The position numbers and the translations under genes are program-made. Shown here piece after piece: positions 11,765 to 23,653 of a stretch of DNA of 64,000 bases. The stretch is from Astropecten irregularis (Eukaryota; Echinodermata; Asteroidea; Paxillosida; Astropectinidae), in the NCBI GenBank assembly GCA_963971285.1, contig OZ020262.1, positions 5,923,036-5,987,035 of the forward strand, written 5' to 3'. A model generated the notes under the pieces. It had not been told where the DNA came from. It did not search any database and was given only the letters and a program-made list of their open reading frames with translations. Each line of letters begins with the position of its first letter. Position 1 is the stretch's first letter.

Positions 11765-12129
11765 TTAAAGATAGAGTACATGATTGGTAACGGTCACAGA
11801 ACAGCACTAATACTATGTCTTATCCAGCGCGTATATGAAATAATAAACCTGTGAAGATTTGAGCTCAATCGGACATCTGAATCACGAGAAAAAAAGCGAA
11901 AAACCGACTCATGTTTTCGTATAACACACAAAGAAGGATTTTAGATCTTGTCAAGATCAAAACTGTTTTTGGTCGTTGTTTTACCAATTTCTGGATAAAT
12001 ACACCATTTCTGGCGGAATGTATTTTTAGGTAAGTTTCTATCAGCACTATCTTCATATCCTGAAAGTTACATGTAAATTTGTGAAGATTTATGTTTAGGT
12101 ATGTTACCAATCCTGTGCCATACCTTTAA
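11765..12129. mobile_element. MITE, family B (TTAA target)
   Basis: It starts TTAAAGATAGAGTACATG and ends GTGCCATACCTTTAA, with TTAA at both ends. It shares TTTGAGCTCAATCGGACATC and CTGGATAAATACACC with the other family B copies. Confidence 0.75.
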
Positions 12130-12174
12130 TACCTTCACCCCTATGGAACCGGTCAACTTGTCTAACACTGAAAA

Positions 12175-12577
12175 TAAAAAGCTAGCCTTTGAGAAAGATC
12201 CTGCTAGGGTCGGAACACAAGCCCTCCTAACTCCAAGCATTATGCCCATTTCAAGTCCTTATAAATAAATATTTGAAAAGTGAACAAAGCAAAATTGACT
12301 TGAGCGAGATTCCAACCAGCGACCTCCGGAATACTGTACAGGCGCTCTTACCAACCGAGTTATCCAGCCCTATGTTGGTGGCGTCCCTAATAGTAAAATT
12401 GTCTTGGTTGGTTTGGCAGTCAGAAGCCATGAAACCACCCACATACCGCTATATCCCAAGGATCATTGAAGATACGCGCAGCATTAGCAAAACTGCAGCC
12501 TGAGAAACAGTTACTAACAATTTTGAACAGAAACACAGTATTTTTGGTTGATGAGCAGTTTGCAGCACTTTATTATC
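12175..12577. repeat. Family H repeat split by a SINE
   Basis: The left half (TTTGAGAAAGATCCTGCTAG...CCCTCCTAACTCCAAGCAT) ends near 12250. The right half (TTGGTTGATGAGCAGTTTGC) resumes near 12540. Comparison with the uninterrupted copy at 43518 shows that the SINE at 12264-12506 was inserted into it. Confidence 0.65.
12264..12506 (-). mobile_element. tRNA-derived SINE
   Basis: Read on the minus strand, the 3' part of this interval holds a tRNA-like region with an A-box-like stretch (mutated to AACTCGGTTGG) and a diverged B box. The body contains GGTTTCATGGCTTCTGACTG. The same roughly 250-bp unit recurs at 30530, 38277, 38411 and 50640. It has no ORF and depends on a LINE for movement. Confidence 0.75.
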
Positions 12578-12579
12578 TG

Positions 12580-12818
12580 GGGCAAATTTCATAGCGCTGC
12601 TTAGCACATAAAATTCGCTAAGCATGACATTTCTGCCTTAATAAAAACAGGATTAACAACCAAATGTCCACGTGTTATGTATCACTTGCAATTGTTCTTT
12701 GGCTGTTGTTCGCTGACCATGAATATCAAATCGAATTTTCAATGGTGGTTTGTTTTATTGGGCGAGCCACTTTTGTGCTAAGCAATTTTTGTGTGTGCTA
12801 AGCATGAAATTGGCCCTT
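12580..12818. mobile_element. Inverted-repeat element, family E, near-complete copy
   Basis: The ends GGGGCAAATTTCATAGCGC and GCATGAAATTGGCCC are imperfect inverted repeats, followed inward by GCTTAGCAC and GTGCTAAGCA. At about 240 bp with no ORF, it is the reference copy for the fragments at 1018 and 7638. Confidence 0.7.
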
Positions 12819-13339
12819 GTACGTGAACTCATATAGATAAACCCCCAGCATATTAATTTTAATAACGCAACTATACTCTCCCAAACTATACCCCCTTTGG
12901 GCTCAGATATGTTTAAGTAAATTCCATCCGGTTCCATTATCTTTACGTCATGTATACCATCTTGAAAAAATAACCCGAGAAATAGCCTACAGACAAACAT
13001 GAGTAATGGCTCTTAAAAGGGGACGGCCGAATTTGTGCACAGGACTCAAAACTAATTAAAAAATTGCTAGGCTTATCTGCGGTTTTTATATGTACCACGC
13101 CTGCGGATGATAAATAGATATGAATGATGAAATGATTATTTTGTTAGGTTTTTGTGATTAGATGAAAATACAGTATTCAAGAAAAAAGACAACAGTATGG
13201 GACAAAAGGTGCATTTTGTGCGCCAAATAGCCCAATAATGCCTTCTTTTGCCTACAATGGAAACCTTTACAGGATGAAAATACTAGTCGAGCCATTAAAC
13301 ATGTTACTTTACTGTATGGATGTATATTTGTGAGCGACG

Positions 13340-13483
13340 TAGGGGTCGATTTCACGAAGCCCTACGATCGATCGTAAATCGAGTTACGGAGGATAACCCA
13401 TCGTATCCTGCATAAGGCTGCAATGCATCATGAGTCCTACGATTGATAGTAAGTTACGATGAGTTTGGTGAAATCGACCCCTA
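13340..13483. mobile_element. Palindromic MITE, family C (reference copy)
   Basis: TAGGGGTCGATTTCACGAAG at the left and GGTGAAATCGACCCCTA at the right are terminal inverted repeats. Nearly the whole 144 bp folds on itself (CCTACGATCGATCGTAA against TACGATTGATAGTAA). The outer TA may be the target duplication. Six copies occur in the window. Confidence 0.8.
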
Positions 13484-13679
13484 GAAAGGACAAGGTTCGT
13501 CCTCTTATCTTCAGCAAGGGAATTGTCACATGTTGAAGATATCTGGCATTGTATGTAGTATTTCACTTTTAAGTTGATAATAGTAAAACATCAGCAACTA
13601 TACATCAGCCTACCATCCAATCAACAAGCTTTCCACAAACATATACGGTACCTTAAGGTCCTGTCAACCAGCCACCAAG

Positions 13680-14130
13680 GTATCAACTTATCATCTAGTC
13701 AGCTAAAATAATGCACACCCTGCACTCGCCCATCAACAGACTAACGAATCTGATATCCAAACATCCCGTAAAAAACACCCAGCCATCAACTAACCCTCTA
13801 ATGTACAGTCATCCACTCGCTTATCAACTAACAATCAGCTTCCCAAACATCCCATCAAAAACATCCAGCCACCAACTAAGCATCTAGTCAGCTAAATGCA
13901 CACACTGCACTCGCCCATCAACTAACGAATCTGCTGCCCAAACATCACGTCAACCGTTCACCCAGCAATCAACTCAGAACCAGCTGAAAGTCCACCCATC
14001 CACCTACTAACACCCAGACACACAGTCACTCGCCCCGAATGTGCTATTAGGCCTATTATAGACCGTCAACTAGTCACCCAGCCATCAACTAATCAACTAA
14101 TTTAAACAAACACCCATCCACTTAATTGTA
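13680..14130. repeat. Degenerate tandem repeat, about 190-bp period
   Basis: GTCAGCTAAA...GCACTCGCCCATCAAC appears at about 13698 and again at about 13889. Many shorter CCATCAACTAAC-like words occur between and after. The units are diverged and no coding potential was seen. Confidence 0.55.
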
Positions 14131-16318
14131 CCAAACCCCTGTCACCCCGTTCCAAAGCCACCCTAAATTCTTCCAACTGTTCATTTACATGACCAACACT
14201 CACAAAATGTAAAATCTGGGATTAAAATAAGTAACTGTGCTGTTTCTGTTCTAAAAGTCGACGAGAAAAATGGAGACACGTTTTCATCTTACGGTCTTGC
14301 TTCCAATTTTGGAAACTATTATTGATAATTTTCACAAGCTATTCAAAAATAAAGTACAATATTTAATTATCATAGTCTTTAACTTGCTCTGAAGACCGTA
14401 TGTCTGGAGTTGCGGTGTGTTTTGACAAAAGTAGAATCCGGAAAAAAAGAATCGCAATTTCATGTATTTCTATAGCTTCAGATTTCAGACGCCGGGCTGC
14501 GCTGTGCCACGACAACTTGTAGTCTCAAAACAGTGACGTTAGTTCAACCATCTCGACGGACGCTATCAAAATTTTGAAGGTATCCAGTTCTTTCTTCCAG
14601 ATCTGCAAAGAAGCAATCAATTTTATCGAAAGCAAAAACCTGTCGAAAGCTGGATAGGCCAACAAACCACACACACAAACAAAAAACTTGGTTGTGTCAA
14701 AAATACATGTACATTTCTACCAGACGTATAAATTGACACACTTCTGCAAAGAGCAAAACAGCAAGCTCATGCATCAGAAAAATGAGACCACGAATGCATT
14801 AGATCAATGTATCTTAATATCGCAAACTCCCCTATACCTCAATTTCTGTCTTCCTCTGTTTCTCTTACTTGTAAAAAGAAGGGGGAAAAATGGTAAATGC
14901 CACGGAGGAATTGGCGCGTCATGGCCCTGGGCCAAACATTTGTGATTATTGTTCCAAAATTTAATTACTCCTCATTCAAACCAGAGTATAGAGTGTCGCC
15001 GCAGGAGATGCTAGTATCAGATTCGTGCACCAATAATAATTTGGATTGTAGGACGAATCCCTGTTGCATATAATCCTATCAGTGACGAACTACACACACT
15101 GTACAGATAGGCCTACATCAAACAAAATTTCTTCACCAAGGCAGAGGTAGTATGCCTATGCATTCAGTATACCATACCACTCCAAGCGTTTCGTTCGCAG
15201 TCTTTTCCCGCCTTTTTTTGGTTTTCGTCTGGTGTGGTTACTTTTGGCGGGAAACCAAGAAAAGATCGAAGTTTGGACTTGGCTGTCAGGGCATGAGCAC
15301 TTAATAACGAAAACAGTGAGTTCGTGAAAAACAGCAAGTGAATCATGCAAGCGGTTTGGGATTTTTTTTTGGCATGTGTCATCAAGCTTCTCAATTTCTA
15401 GGTCTTGAATTGAGAAAGGGTCATTTTGTCCTTTTTATTCTTGGTTACAAAGTCCACGGGGTGCATAAAAGGCAGGACTTTGTGTAAGTGATGAGGGCAT
15501 GGGAGAAGTATAACAGACCAAAGCTGGGCTGTGGAAGAACTAGCACGCACGAATCCAATTAACATTTCCTAAATTTTCCATTTTTCTCTCTTAAAGGAAA
15601 GAATACTTAGAGGATTAACTTCATCAGTTACAGGAAAACAAACTCGAAAATCACAAGACCCTTTTAAAACAACATTTATACTTCAATTTGTCACGTCTAA
15701 AGGTAATATCATACTTTGGTTTTGGTCAAAGAAATGCAGGTTCATGGGCACAAGTATTAAGAAAGATACAGTAACAGTCATCTGTGAAAATTTCAGTCCC
15801 ATACAGTGCCCACTTTATACGGTGCCCACGATTGGTCCCCGTTATAGCATGCTATGCCAACCCACCGCATCAGACTTTGATGGATCACCCTTTTTCTCAA
15901 GTTGACAATTTAAGCACTGTTTTTCTAATTGTACCCATTTAAAAAATGGGATATTTCGTGAGGCCCCGGAGGATTATTGTGACGTTTGTTAGGAACTTTA
16001 TTATCAAATACAAGTGTAATGAGTATAATGAAAAGATACCATCTAAGCCCGGAGGTTGATTTTTATCTGGGGCGTTGCATGCTACGCGGTATAGAATGCA
16101 GAGTAACAAGTGGGTAACATTTTGTGATGTGTTATATGGTCATACATCACATCTGAATTATACAGTCAAACGTATTCATACACTTTGGGAAGATTTTCGA
16201 GATATTTTATAGGGACTATTATTATTGTCAGACGTTTCAAATGAAATATGACAATTCAACAATGTATTTTCTGTAATCCGGCATTGATCACCGAATATTT
16301 GGACTGGTCGTGAGAATT
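14131..16318. other. Gene-free stretch with a truncated family A MITE
   Basis: No exon was recognised. A partial family A element at about 15701-15833 starts AGGTAATATCATACTTTGG and breaks off after CAGTCCCATACAGTGCCCAC. The rest is unique-looking AT-rich DNA. Confidence 0.45.
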
Positions 16319-16565
16319 AGGGCCCTTTTCTAAACGGAGGCTTAGGCTCAGGCTCAGGCTCCGTCACCATTTCGTGAATCCATTCTAAAACAACGGGTAT
16401 CAAAATAGAGGCTTTTGGCTGTGGTTCGGAAGTATATTCACTAGTTTGAAAAGAAAAACAGAGCTTCGGCTTCAACGAAATACCACAATCTATATTTTCA
16501 GCAGTTTTGGATGACGAAACCGAAGCTTGAGCCTGAGCCTAAGCCTCTGTTTCGGAAAGGCCCTT
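16319..16565. mobile_element. MITE, family D (GGGCCCTTTTC ends)
   Basis: The left terminus GGGCCCTTTTCTAAACGGAG plus GCTTAGGCTCAGGCTC mirrors the right GAGCCTGAGCCTAAGCC...TTTCGGAAAGGCCC. The conserved interior includes AACGGGTATCAAAATAGA and GGTTCGGAAGTA. Other copies are at 35371-35568 and 58112-58356, with a half copy at 32328-32408. Confidence 0.8.
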
Positions 16566-18448
16566 TAATTGTTGGATGGTATTTGTTTGTTTGTTTGTTT
16601 GTTTGTTTGTTGTGCTATTTCACCAACTGTTTGTCGGTTGCCTTTCTCAAAAACCGTTCACTCTTAAGTTTCCGCCTCCCATCGCCACGCCCCTACCTCC
16701 ACTCCATAGAAGACATTGAATTGAAATGAAATTAGAGCTTATGGTCTTAAAACTGACGATCAATTACGGTAAAAAAATATCTCGGTTGTAGAAGGCGTGA
16801 TACGGTAGATCTTTCAATAAAGGATACAGACCGATGTGTTTTGTTTGAATGTAGATGCATTATAGTGTAAACAATCGGATAGCGTGGATATTACAAAAAT
16901 AGGGAGTTTGTAGATTTTGTTCATTCCTTGTTTAATTTGTTTGTTCTTTTACAAAGTGTGGATGCATCGTCGGCGAAATACTATCTCCGCCACACCAACA
17001 CCAATGCATGACAAAACTGGGCCCCGCGGCGGTGCAATAACAGTTTCGACAAATTTAGCCAACTGATAAATGTTCTCTTTGCCATTGTCCGGCCATTGAG
17101 AACCCAACACTAGAGGACTCACACAGTGAGAAACACTACCCCTAGCGGTAGTTTTGGAGTGGGTAATTATCATGAATGGGAGGGGAAAGTGTACAGTGAT
17201 ACCTAGTTTTTATTGCCGGCGAGCAGGTGCCGGGAAGTTCTGCTAGGGCACCGGGGCCGATCAATGGCTTGAGCCGGCCAAGCCAAGCCTCCTTACCCGG
17301 TACAACCACCCGGGGCTATTAGCCCTCACCGATCAACCCAACCCGCTAATATTGTCCCATGACCATTCTTCACCGGCTCGGCTGAAACATCAAAAACTTG
17401 ATCAATCTCTTGGCGTTTAATTTTGCTGTAATCGTATCCGACTACAATTATTACATTTTTTTTGTTTCCTTCTTCTATTCCTACTTCTTCGTCTTCTTTT
17501 GCTAGCTCATACATTTTTTTCTCGATGTTGATATACTGTATATACATAGACGCCGCGGTCTTTGAAGTAATAATAATTATTGTGGTTTTGTCTGAGGGAC
17601 GTTAAGTACTTAAGCTCCTACGGGTCGGTACTTAGGCGCAGTAGCCAACACCGAAGCAGCAAAGATATTTGCAGCAAGGCATCTTTTTGATGAGACAGAC
17701 AGAATAAAAAAAAACCCTGAAGAGGATGTTTCAGACAAGCTGTCTCCGAAGTCCAACGGATTGGTCTTTTTATATCGAAAAAAAAACCTCTTTCGGTTTA
17801 TTGCCCGGCAACGGAAGGAAGAGGACTTCTGAAGAGCGTAGAAACATCACATTTCCACAGCACCGTCTCATCTAGACAAGGTGTACCGGGGAAATCATGC
17901 CGTTTTACGGCTTGGTGAAGTGACGTCTTACCGAGACAGACCAACCGATGTACCGGGGGAATTTGTGGCCGTTATAGATTTCAAATCACGCTCTAACATT
18001 TTGCCAGATTAGACTGTTGAACCCAGGCGTGGTCATTATAGTAAAACGATCACAAATCCGAAATAACATACAAACGAACAAATGCAGTTATAAACAAACA
18101 AAGACAAACAAAAAAAGAAAGAAAGAAACATACACATAATAGAAAAAGTAAGAAAGTCACAATCCACAGCCACAAAGAAACAAACAAACATATAGTCATT
18201 CTCCTGAGGACGAACAGAGCACACTGTTCGGAACGTCGAGTTAATACCTACGGTTCTTCTCAGAACCACACACTCTCACAGAAGAGATTACATGGTGTCA
18301 CCGCAAACTTACCTTCATTTTAAACATATAGTCAACGAAATGAAACATACAAACAAATAAAGAAACCAATAAACACAATATAATTACAAAACAAGTAAAT
18401 AAACAAGCAAAAATAAAATCGGAAGAAAAAACAAGAATGTTGACTGGG
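16566..18448. other. Gene-free stretch with simple repeats
   Basis: A (GTTT)n microsatellite lies at about 16580-16608 and A-rich CAAA/GAAA simple sequence at about 18060-18200. A family-I fragment with CGGAACGTCGAGTT lies near 18205-18270; relatives carry CGAAACGTTGAG at 965-985 and CGAAACGTCGATAC near 30390. No exon was recognised. Confidence 0.45.
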
Positions 18449-18597
18449 GTTAATTTCGCGAAGCCTCATTCGATAAATCATAACTCGGGTTTCGAATAAT
18501 CCATCGAATCCTACAACTTCTACGTTGAGTGCAATGCATCGTAAGCCCTACGATTGATATTAAGTTACGATGAATTTGATGAAATCTACCGCTAATG
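18449..18597. mobile_element. Palindromic MITE, family C, diverged copy
   Basis: TTAATTTCGCGAAGCCTC at the left and GATGAATTTGATGAAATC at the right match the family C terminal repeats with several substitutions. Confidence 0.65.
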
Positions 18598-18646
18598 ATA
18601 TTCGTCGGGTGAACTTTGGATAAAAACTTCTTTTTTTTCTCAATTT

Positions 18647-19012
18647 TTAAAGGTAGTATCATACTTTGGTTTTTGTCAAAGAAGTACAGATTCATGGGCA
18701 AACATAATCAAGGAAGATACAGTCACAGTCATCTGTGAAAATTTCAGTCCCATACGGTGCCCACTTTTTGAGAAAATCGTGAAAAACGGCCGCAGTTTTT
18801 CTTAAGTCTTTTCTCTTTTATTTTTGATCTTTTAAAAGATCAAAAAGATTTTCGGTCGTTGTTTTACTAATTTCTGGATAAGTACACCATTTCAGGTGGA
18901 AAAAATGTAACGATAGGTTTCTACCAGCACCATCTTCATACCCTGTAAGTTATACGTAAATCTGTGAACATTTCTGTTTTGGTGTCTTACCAAAGTATGA
19001 TACTACCTTTAA
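18647..19012. mobile_element. MITE, family A (TTAA target), best-preserved copy
   Basis: It is flanked by TTAA at 18647-18650 and 19009-19012. The termini AAAGGTAGTATCATACTTTG and CAAAGTATGATACTACCTTT are perfect complements. The centre has GATCTTTTAAAAGATC. At 366 bp with no ORF, TTAA targeting suggests mobilisation by a piggyBac-type transposase. Confidence 0.85.
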
Positions 19013-19198
19013 TCAATGGAAAGGGCCTATAGCTACAAATCTCCCAAAGTTATACGGTACCAGACATGTCCCAAATTCACAGTGAACAATTCCAAATGAT
19101 TGACATCGTAAGAGGATTGTTTTTACTGTAAACTGTCAACAAATCGGTAACATTTTCGGTAACATGTTGCCCAGATAATGATCAAAAACAATTTTGAT

Positions 19199-19802
19199 TT
19201 TCTTTTTACGATTTAATAATACTGTGGGGATTTTCACTGGTTTCTCAAAAAGTGGGCACCGTATGGGACTGGGAATTTCACAGATGACTGTTAATGTATC
19301 ACCGCTTGAGGATCAATGCGCGGTACACAACATTTATTTCCTAAAAAAAGTAATTCAAAGAAAATGGAATAGTAGCCATAAATCACTTCATCCATGTTTT
19401 GCAGACACAATATTGACGACACTTTGCCTTTCATGTTAAAGGTAAAATCTTACTTTGGTTTTTGTCAAAGAAATACAGATTCATGGGCAAAAATATCAAG
19501 AAAGATACAGTAACAGTCATCTATGAAATTTTCAGTCCCATACGGTGCCTACTTTTTGAGAAAACAGTGAAAAACAGCCACAATATTTCTTGATTTTTTT
19601 CTCCGTTATTTTTGATATCTAAAAGATCAAAATTGATTTTGGTCATTGGTTTTACCCTTTTCTGGATAAATACAGCATTTCAGGCAGAACAAATTTCAAC
19701 GGTATGTTTCTACCATCACCATCTTTGTACCCTGTAAGTTATAGGTGAACCTGTGGAGATTTCTGTTTCGGTGCGCAACCAAAGTATGATAGTGCCTAAA
19801 AG
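19199..19802. mobile_element. Family A MITEs: internal fragment plus full copy
   Basis: A fragment at about 19199-19310 (TTTCTCAAAAAGTGGGCACC, CACAGATGACTGTTA) is followed by a copy at 19436-19802. The latter starts TTAAAGGTAAAATCTTAC and ends CAAAGTATGATAGTGCCTAA. Confidence 0.7.
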
Positions 19803-20041
19803 AATTTGGAGAGGGGGCTTACAAAGTAGAATGCACAATGACAGAAAAACAAAGGGGAGAAAGAAAAAAACAAACAAACATACAGACTGACTAACTAACT
19901 GTAACTAATAAACTGGAACAATCATGATACACAACTTGACAATAATCACCGACACCATATTCGCATCATTTTCCAACCTTAATAAAATTGAACGAACGAT
20001 TTGTGCCAGAATTATTTCTTGGTTACAGTCATGCTGTTTTA

Positions 20042-20483
20042 TACAGGGTGTTTCAGAAAAAAACCGCAACCGTTTGCCGGGAACCATTATGTTACAATTA
20101 AACTGTTTATCACTTCAAGATTCATTTATTATATAATACACCATTGGCTATCACCATGTAGAATTTGAGCATATTGGGGCTGAAATTGGCGACAATATGA
20201 CCAATTGAAAGAGTACTCTTTCAAAACAAATTTGTAGTATTCCAGAATAAGTGGTCAATACACACATAATGTGTTTGAAAGAAAGATGAAAATTGGGTTT
20301 TGAGGTTGGGTAATTCAGTCTTAGTTTTCCCCCTCAATTGCAGTCCAATTTTGCTCAAATTCCACATGGTGATAGCCAGAATATGGCTGTACCACATTAT
20401 CTGAATCTTGAAGTGATAAACAGTTTAATGTTAATACAATGGTTCTCGACACAAAGTGTTGCGATTTTTTGGGACACCCTGTA
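20042..20483. mobile_element. Tc1/mariner-like MITE, 442 bp
   Basis: It starts TACAGGGTGTTTCAG and ends GGGACACCCTGTA, with TA dinucleotides outside both ends (20040-20041 and 20484-20485). Subterminal AACCGCAACC/GTTGCGATTTTTT also pair. CAGGGTG termini with a TA duplication are typical of Tc1/mariner elements. There is no transposase ORF. Confidence 0.85.
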
Positions 20484-20485
20484 TA

Positions 20486-23297
20486 ATACTAAACTCAATG
20501 CTACAACAAAGAATAATTTTCATGGCTTTCACACTAGGTTGAACAACCTTCCATCTACATTTCTTCCTCCCCCTGTCGTAGAAATTTCTACTGCTTCCAA
20601 TTTCTTGGCACGAGAAAGGCTATAGCTTAATGAAATTTGAAATACGATAAAGGCAAAGTTGCGTGGCATATTTTTTTCTGGGACTTTACTGTGAACAGAG
20701 AAGATATAAAGGAAAGAAAGTTGAACTTCATAAGCCCTGCCACTTTCAAGCGAGGCAAATGAAACCAAGCGAAAAGGCAAAGGAACTCATGTCCACGTTT
20801 AACCCTGTCCCCGTTTAATTCAGAAACTCCTTCCCAGCAGGAATGTCAAAGATTCGTCTTCGTCTGAGATGGACTATCGACCACGAGAGATTCAGTTTCT
20901 GAGACTTTCAATCACTTCGTCAGCCAGGGCAGGCGGATCACAAGGCTTCAGTTTCACTTTCTCCCCCCAAAAAACACTTCTGCCAAAGTTTCGCCCGCGT
21001 CACTCCATTCCGAGGAGTCTTGGGTATTATTTAGTTAGACGCGAGTACTGGATTTCTATACCGTTACGGGCGCGGAGCGAGCGGCGCCTATAACCGATCT
21101 ACTGCCGTCTCCTGTACCGATATCCCCGGCGTATGTACGAGTCACTGCCCTAGATACATCAGATTCCTCGGACTCCGGGCAATTAAACCCAAGAGTTCTC
21201 TTTCTCTTCGCAGTACCAGGTGTGTGGTACCGTGCTCTCCCTTCGGCTTAACTAATACTCCCCTCTAGCGATGGGCCTTCTCGGGTTGTCCTCGGCCCCC
21301 GGGCGAATTCGTCATAAATACTCCAAGAGTTTGAACTCAGAAATACATGAAGTAACCCCCTCCTCCTCGCCCGCCCATTCCCCCCGCCCACCTAGGTCTA
21401 CTTTCTGCGCATGTCGTAAACTTGGACCAATCAGACGGTCGCACAGATTCTTCACGGAGACCAATCTGTTCGAATGAACGATGCGCGCTCAGCTCCAAAG
21501 CAATAATATGAAAAGTCTTCCGAGTCACTGTCTGACAAACAATCTCAACATTTCACCGCAACTTTCATAGATACATGCTATCTTTTGATCTTTCTGGTTT
21601 AAATTATGACCAAAGCAAAATGAAATTGAGCAACTCGAACTACAGAAGTAAGTTATAGCGTGAATCGAGAGTAGATGTTTTGTTGCTTACAGCATAAAAC
21701 GGACAATATTGCGATATTTCTTACCGTAATTGAACCAAAATCCATTTTTTGTTTTGTATAAATAAATGACCAAGTGTTTAACATGCTAAGATGCTGACTA
21801 TACATTTCAGCAGAAATGTTCGTTTGGTTTTATTGAAGGGTAACAAAGAGAAAGAGAAAGACTATTATCTGAAGAAAACAAAACAATATCGGTTAAAGTT
21901 CCACCATTTCACCAATGCCTGAATGATCAAATCCATTTTGTGACAGGTGCCGATTTAAGGGGATTATGTAATCAACTTTGTAAACAGAAAAATCATCCCA
22001 AATTAAAATTGAGCTTATGCCAAAAGAATCATGAGGAAAAAGCACAACATTTCACAAGTATTTATCGCAAGCTCTCTTATTGATTAACCAAGCTCCGACT
22101 ATTTGCACATCGCAATTTTAATCTCTGAAAAACGCTTGCGACAGTTTAAATATTTGATGTTAAATTCCTGTCACTTAATTTAACCATTTTCCAAAAAATA
22201 AATGATAAGACAAAAGCAAAAAAAAACACATTGAAACAAAAAGAAAGCACAAATTACAAAAACGAAGATATTTTGGGAATAATTATTTCAAAAAATAGTT
22301 TTTATTTCAATACAAGAACGAGTAAAAGAAGACTACTATTCTTCATCATTTTTGCGATAATCACTCAATTATTTGCGAAAGAAAATAAATTTCAATATTA
22401 TCACCCTTCCCCTTAATTTGTTGCTCCGTCTCTGCAACACATCAAACGGTTGGCTCTTCTGGTTTACACGGATGAGTTTGATTGGAGCGGAAATAAAGAG
22501 ATTGTGCCTGCCGTGTGCCACGGCGCAGTCACCCCTCCTGACGCGGTGAGATGAGCGGTGACGCAAAGCTGCAGCAACGCCCCGTGATATACAGTATGCC
22601 CCACGCGTCGGAATGCTGGATGATGCCGTACTTGTACCGTACCCGATGTGCCGTACGGTCTTTGGGGACTGAACTACCCGTGCTGCACTCGCCGCAGTAC
22701 GGCTCCCATATCGTGGCCATGCGTTGTGCCGCTGATAATCAAACTTAACTTTTTCTGTTCCAATCATGTTCGTTAATTTTCACTGCCACTACTTGTTGCT
22801 TAAGTTGGTTGTTACATTAAGCTCATACCTTCAGTATACCTGAAACAAAACCTGTTGATAAATACTAATGGTGGGTATTAGACTGAATTATTCCTAACGA
22901 GGTATAGACGGGGAACAGTCATCGCTTGTTTCCAGTGCGAAAGCTTAATAATATTTTCTGAAGTGCATTCTAAATCCAATACTTCTCTGAAAAAAATTCC
23001 TCAATGTAAAGATATCATAATATTATTTAAGCTTCAAAATCTTCCAAAATGCATCAGGAGCAATGGGTCTGGAATTAAACGCAAATGAGAACGCGATCAA
23101 CAATGGCGCGCAAAAACAGTCTTGGGTTGTTTCGCTAGAACTTGAAGCGTGATCACAGAAATTCTGAGAAGATTTATAACAGGTTAGTGTTACGTTGATT
23201 ATGTATTTAGTAAAGAGACACGGTTGACATAAATGATATTTGAACAAAAGACCAGTGGTGTACTACTACTTTACTTCTATGTCGGGACGATCTCGAA
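20486..23297. other. Gene-free stretch with two CpG-rich patches
   Basis: About 20860-21480 and 22440-22750 are GC- and CpG-rich compared with the flanks and do not belong to the repeat families recognised here. ORFs in them are short, overlap on both strands and show no domain. They may be regulatory islands or unrecognised exons. The remainder is AT-rich. Confidence 0.4.
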
Positions 23298-23653
23298 TTA
23301 AAGGTAGTATCATACTTTGGTAAGAGACCAAAACAGAAATGTTCACAGATTTACGTATAACTTTATATTGGGTATGAAGATGGTGCTGGTAGAAACATAC
23401 CGTTAAAATGTTTTCGCCTGAAATGGTGTATTTATCCAGAAATGAGTAAAACAACGACCGATCTTTTAATAGATCAAAAATAAAAGAGATAAGACTTAAG
23501 AAATAATGTGGCCGTTTTTCACTATTTTCTCAAAACTTGGGCACCGTATTGGACTGAAATTTTCACAGATGACTGTGACTGTATCTTCCTTGATATTTTT
23601 GCCCATGAATCTGTACTTCTTTGACAAAAACCAAAGTATGATATTACCTTTAA
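23298..23653. mobile_element. MITE, family A (TTAA target)
   Basis: TTAA is present at 23298-23301 and 23650-23653. The ends AAAGGTAGTATCATACTTTG and CAAAGTATGATATTACCTTT are inverted. The interior is in the opposite orientation to the 18647 copy. Confidence 0.8.

Noticed and set aside
22369-22767. 132-codon minus-strand ORF in a CpG-rich patch
   Set aside because: Overlapping ORFs exist on the other strand, there is no recognisable domain, and composition alone can explain it.
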